Positions 61,402-64,000 of a stretch of DNA of 64,000 bases are shown piece after piece; within the stretch, counting starts at the first letter, position 1; each line of letters begins with the position of its first letter. Position numbers and translations under genes: made by a program. The stretch comes from Autumnicola patrickiae (GTDB taxonomy: Bacteria; Bacteroidota; Bacteroidia; Flavobacteriales; Flavobacteriaceae), in the NCBI RefSeq assembly GCF_031846525.1, contig NZ_JAVRHM010000018.1, positions 30,962 through 94,961 of the forward strand, given 5' to 3'. The notes under the pieces are model-generated. The model was given only the letters and a program-made list of their open reading frames with translations. It was not told the DNA's origin and did not search any database.

Positions 61402-62913
61402 TTACATCATGGTAAGTAACTCTTCAACGTACTGTCGCGAGTTAGAAAGTCTTGGGATTTTATGCTGCCCACCAAGTTTGTCATTCTTTTTTAACCAGTC
61501 ATAAAACAGCTTTTTGCGCGCCTGGTGAATGGTAGGCACATTAAGGGTCATATTATTAAAGCGTTTGGCCTCATAATCACTATTTATTTCCTGTAGCGCT
61601 TTGTCCAGCTGAACTTTAAAATTTTCCAGGTCCCTTGGAGGAGTGATAAATTCAATAATCCATTCGTGGGAGCCTTTTTCTTTGCCTTCCATAAAAATTG
61701 GCGCCACGGTGTAGTCCATAATTTCGCAATTGGTGACCAGGGAAACTTTCTTCAGCGCTTCTTCGGCGTTTTCGATAATCAGCTCTTCTCCAAACACGTT
61801 AATGTGGTGTTTTGTCCTTCCGGAAACTTTTATTCGGTAAGGACTTACTGAAGTAAAGCGAACGGTATCGCCTATTTTGTAACGCCAAAGTCCGGCATTT
61901 GTGGTTATAACGACCGCATAATTTTTACCAATTTCGACCTCACTTAATGGAATAAGCTTTTCTTCTGAAGTATTATAAGTATCCATCGGAATAAACTCAT
62001 AGAAAATTCCGTAGTCCAGCATCAGCAATAATTCCTTGGAATCATTTTGATCCTGACAGGCAAAAAATCCTTCGCTCGCATTGTAAATCTCGTAAAAACG
62101 GAAGTCTTCTTTAGGCAGAATCTTCTGATATTGCGATGCATATGGATTAAAACTCACACCTCCGTGAAAATAGACCTCCAGGTGCGGCCAGACTTCAAAT
62201 AAGTTATTTTTTCCGGTAGTTTCCAGGACATTATTCAGTAAAACCAGCATCCATGAAGGTACTCCGGCAAGGCTGGTAACTCTTTCCTTGATAGTTTCAT
62301 CTACAATGGCCTGCATTTTCACTTCCCAGTTATTCATCAAAGAAACTTCATTGCTGGGAGTGCTGCTAAATTCTGCCCAAAAAGGCATATTGTCAATTAA
62401 TATTGCTGAAAGATCTCCATAAGCCGTTCCGTTATCCCTATAAATTTCCTTACTTCCTCCAAGCCTTAGATTTTTGCCTGCAAACATTTGAGACTGCGGA
62501 TTATTATTTAGATACATACACAACATATCCTTGCCTGCAGAATAATGGCAACTTTCGAGCGAATCGTCACTCACGGGAATAAATTTACTCTTGGCATTGG
62601 TGGTTCCACTGGATTTTGCAAACCACTTAATAGGAGTAGGCCAGAAAATATTATTCTCACCCCGCCTGCTTCTTTCAATATCCGGCTCGTAATCTTCATA
62701 TTTTTGAACAGGAATGCGATCTGCAAAAGCCTGGTAGTTCTTCATGGAAGCAAAATCGTACTTCCTGCCGACTTCAGTATTCTTTGCTGTGGAAATAAGG
62801 TTTTTTAAGAGTTCGTGTTGAACCTCGTGAGGATATTTTATAAATAATTCCATCTGGTGGATCCGCTTTTTCAGGAACCAAGAGGCAACAGAATTTACTA
62901 ATGGAATTGGCAT
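61402..62913 (-). CDS. GH3 auxin-responsive promoter family protein (acyl-adenylate-forming)
   Basis: A 503-aa protein of the GH3 family, known from plants as acyl-acid amido synthetases and widely present in Bacteroidota with unknown substrates. The ATP-binding P-loop is FAKSSGTTNAKSKFIPVS (about residues 95-112), followed by HGGVSFNPYA, YNASEGFFACQ and WRYKIGDTVRF. The late hinge segment has SGRTKHHINVFGEELI. All adenylate-forming motifs are intact, so it is likely to activate a carboxylic acid and join it to an amine. Neighbours (FAD oxidoreductase, DUF2797) do not reveal the pathway. Confidence 0.93.
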   Translation of the reverse strand: MPIPLVNSVASWFLKKRIHQMELFIKYPHEVQHELLKNLISTAKNTEVGRKYDFASMKNYQAFADRIPVQKYEDYEPDIERSRRGENNIFWPTPIKWFAKSSGTTNAKSKFIPVSDDSLESCHYSAGKDMLCMYLNNNPQSQMFAGKNLRLGGSKEIYRDNGTAYGDLSAILIDNMPFWAEFSSTPSNEVSLMNNWEVKMQAIVDETIKERVTSLAGVPSWMLVLLNNVLETTGKNNLFEVWPHLEVYFHGGVSFNPYASQYQKILPKEDFRFYEIYNASEGFFACQDQNDSKELLLMLDYGIFYEFIPMDTYNTSEEKLIPLSEVEIGKNYAVVITTNAGLWRYKIGDTVRFTSVSPYRIKVSGRTKHHINVFGEELIIENAEEALKKVSLVTNCEIMDYTVAPIFMEGKEKGSHEWIIEFITPPRDLENFKVQLDKALQEINSDYEAKRFNNMTLNVPTIHQARKKLFYDWLKKNDKLGGQHKIPRLSNSRQYVEELLTMM

Positions 62914-63034
62914 TATTTATTTTTAACTTTACGCGCCAAATCTCTTGGGCATAAAATGGTTGGTTGGCTAAAAATAAACTAAACTTTACAGCCAGCAAAA
63001 AAAATCGTTTCATCAAAAAATAATACCAAATTTT

Positions 63035-63829
63035 ATGAAGTACGAAGGTGTGCTTACCAAAATGAAAACGGAACTTACAGATACCGTACAATATTACCTG
63101 CTTTTTGAATCGGATTTTCTTAACCTGAACCAGGTTTTGAACAAGAAATTGAGCATTAATTTTCTCCGGTTTCAATGTATTAATTGTTCAAAGCAGAAAA
63201 AGGTTTTTAGAACCGGATTTTGTTATGATTGCTGGAGTAGTATTCCGCAGGCAGGGGACTGGATAATGAGACCGGAATTGAGTAAGGCACATCTAGATGA
63301 AGAAGATCGTGATCTTGAATATGAGAAGCAATCGCAGCTACAACCCCATGTGGTTTACCTTGCCAATTCCAGCAATGTAAAAGTTGGGGTTACGCGCAGG
63401 AGCCAGGTGCTTACACGATGGATAGATCAGGGAGCACACGAGGCGATCGAAATTGTAGAAGTGCCTAACAGGTACCTCGCGGGAATTACAGAAGTCGCTT
63501 TAAAGGATCATGTTTCAGATAAAACCAACTGGCGCAAAATGCTCACCAACGATATTCTGGATCTGGATTTAGCTGAAGAAAGAGAAAAACTGAAGGATTT
63601 TATTCCTGAAGAAGCCAAACAATACTTCCTGGCCAGCAACAAAGAAACCGAAATACAATTCCCCGTACTGGAGTTTCCGAAGAAAATAAAAACACTGTCT
63701 CTAAAGAAGAGTCCGTTTTATGAAGGAATTCTGAAGGGAATAAAAGGACAATACCTGATCTTTGAAGATGGTACCGCTTTTAACGTAAGAGCTCACGAAG
63801 GCTACGTGGTAGAGCTGAATGTTTCGTGA
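63035..63829 (+). CDS. DUF2797 protein with zinc-finger-like cysteines
   Basis: A 264-aa protein of unknown function. The DUF2797 features are a CxxC pair CINCSKQKKVFRTGFCYDCW (about residues 48-67), HVVYLANSSNVKVGVTRRSQVLTRWIDQGA, resembling a GIY-YIG-type nuclease core, and the tail GQYLIFEDGTAFNVRAHEGYVVEL. The GIY-YIG likeness (VYLA...VKVGVT) is weak and inferred. The start MKYEGVLTKM is typical. Divergent from the GH3 gene. Confidence 0.88.
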   Translation: MKYEGVLTKMKTELTDTVQYYLLFESDFLNLNQVLNKKLSINFLRFQCINCSKQKKVFRTGFCYDCWSSIPQAGDWIMRPELSKAHLDEEDRDLEYEKQSQLQPHVVYLANSSNVKVGVTRRSQVLTRWIDQGAHEAIEIVEVPNRYLAGITEVALKDHVSDKTNWRKMLTNDILDLDLAEEREKLKDFIPEEAKQYFLASNKETEIQFPVLEFPKKIKTLSLKKSPFYEGILKGIKGQYLIFEDGTAFNVRAHEGYVVELNVS

Positions 63830-63910
63830 TTTTTTAGTGGAGAGAGGAGAGAAAAAAGTTTATTTAGAATTTCATTAGCTTCCAAGGTCTTCCTGTTAAC
63901 GAGCGTATAG

Positions 63911-63952
63911 AAGGTCGATAATTGTCAAATTTCGGCTTAGCCTTTTTAAAGG
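63911..63952. repeat. Partial palindromic element copy, sister of 61369
   Basis: AAGGTCGATAATTGTCAAATTTCGGC followed by CTTTTTAAAGG. It shares the GGTCGATAATTG arm with the copies at 38424 and 9644. It lies after the DUF2797 gene in a gene-free end of the window (63830-64000). Confidence 0.55.
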
Positions 63953-63964
63953 TAGGCCAGACCA

Positions 63965-63997
63965 AGACCACACAGGTTTTCGAAACCTATGAGGTCT
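63965..63997. repeat. Hairpin repeat at window end
   Basis: AGACCACACAGGTTTTCG pairs with AAACCTATGAGGTCT: a 15-bp stem with two mismatches. Sequences of this GACCTCA-type are frequent intergenic hairpins in flavobacteria, probably terminators. It may continue past the window. Confidence 0.5.
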
Positions 63998-64000
63998 GAT

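Overview
The window looks like chromosomal DNA of a marine-type Flavobacteriaceae member (Bacteroidota; Gramella, Salegentibacter or Zunongwangia-like, genus not decidable here). The evidence is type IX secretion (T9SS) parts and cargo, a DUF5103 plug-like protein, menaquinone methyltransferase, a complete Na+-translocating NADH:quinone reductase operon, many TAnnTTTG (Bacteroidota -7) promoter motifs, and almost no Shine-Dalgarno sequences.

Layout. 1-9.6 kb is housekeeping: a partial TamL-type lipoprotein, an rRNA methyltransferase, PorT/SprT, UbiE/MenG, the TrkA-TrkH potassium uptake pair, an aspartate aminotransferase, a fatty-acid desaturase and RsmG. 9.7-35.8 kb holds three consecutive giant genes on the minus strand (2462, 3069 and 2998 aa). 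They encode secreted mosaics of SprB-type, HYR-like, PKD-like, MAM/CBM-like and LamG domains. Each ends in the same roughly 600-aa module, an acidic Pro/Glu linker and a T9SS sorting domain. A 50-bp palindromic element lies at the 3' side of each. 36-41.3 kb holds pruA, an NRDE-family gene, apaG, a DUF3667 membrane protein and the T9SS plug-like protein. 41.4-48.8 kb is nqrABCDEF, a short Nqr-associated gene and apbE, which attaches FMN to NqrB and NqrC. 48.8-53.6 kb is a tight minus-strand run from gpmI through a thioredoxin-like lipoprotein, a HAD hydrolase, map and a NUMOD4/HNH gene to a methyltransferase. 53.9-57.8 kb carries two L,D-transpeptidases, a ClpP paralogue and two GNAT acetyltransferases. 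57.9-59.7 kb has tRNA-Gly(UCC), tandem copies of its 3' tail, and a decayed ISL3/ISAon1-type insertion sequence. 59.7-63.8 kb holds an FAD oxidoreductase, a GH3-family enzyme and a DUF2797 protein.

How it fits together: PorT and the plug-like protein belong to the secretion machine that would export the three giant proteins. Nqr, ApbE and Trk link respiration to Na+/K+ handling, as expected in a saline habitat. The strongest candidates for something undescribed are the mosaic trio of giant adhesin-like genes with their shared palindrome family (one half-copy lies inside a coding sequence), and the tandem tRNA-tail array interrupted by an IS with a clean 8-bp target duplication.
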